Of a stretch of DNA of 5,165 bases, positions 5,116 through 5,165 are shown piece by piece. The DNA lies in contig JBMFXG010000180.1 in the NCBI GenBank assembly GCA_049964535.1, forward strand, positions 1-5,165, given 5' to 3'. Both the position numbers and the translations under genes were made by a program. The DNA is from JAJYZP01 sp049964535. GTDB lineage: Bacteria; Actinomycetota; Acidimicrobiia; Acidimicrobiales; Acidimicrobiaceae. Below the pieces are notes generated by a model. The model did no database searches. It was not told the origin of the DNA and worked only from the letters and a program-made list of their open reading frames with translations. Position 1 is the first letter of the stretch, and each line of letters begins with the position of its first letter.

Positions 5116-5165
5116 TGTCTCTGTGAGTTCTGCCCTTGGTTATCGTTGTTGAGATTACTCCTCCT

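Overview
This 5.2 kb window looks like an accessory stretch of a bacterial chromosome or plasmid. Its left third is a pile-up of damaged insertion sequences. Its right two thirds hold two intact genes, an alpha/beta-hydrolase of the homoserine O-acetyltransferase-like (MetX-like) family and a 14-helix drug/metabolite exporter of the major facilitator superfamily. Base composition looks like mid-range G+C. The three transposase lineages resemble those common in actinobacteria, so a moderate-GC actinobacterium is my best guess; this is weak inference and nothing in the window fixes the taxon.

Layout, left to right. Positions 1-429 are the leading part of an IS3-family element read on the minus strand: terminal repeat, orfA, and the first codons of orfB, cut by the window edge. 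It sits inside the istA gene of an IS21-family element, whose first 143 codons remain at 430-858 (minus strand, strong ribosome binding site). The IS21 terminal repeats lie at about 924-973. Positions 974-1149 carry no gene but hold a cluster of small inverted repeats, including two near-identical hairpins 46 bp apart. Positions 1150-1694 are a badly frameshifted relic of a second, different IS3-family orfA-orfB pair, also on the minus strand. Positions 1695-1924 are non-coding as far as I can see.

The plus-strand genes follow. The hydrolase (1925-2989, TTG start or a slightly later GTG) keeps a Ser-Asp-His triad in the family's usual order. A 205 bp gap contains an interrupted dyad and a very short open frame whose stop overlaps the start codon of the exporter (3195-4628). 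The exporter has the conserved motifs of the DHA2 (EmrB/QacA-like) family. The two genes share a strand and may act together, for example acyl modification or hydrolysis of a small molecule plus its export, but the gap and the dyad leave open whether they are co-transcribed. The last 537 bp contain no convincing gene; one 46-codon minus-strand frame has protein-like composition and may be the tail of a decayed gene.

I did not find a clear undescribed system. The items most worth a second look are the nested IS3-in-IS21 insertion, the in-frame stop between orfA and orfB, the twin hairpins, and the hydrolase/exporter pair with its short overlapping leader frame.
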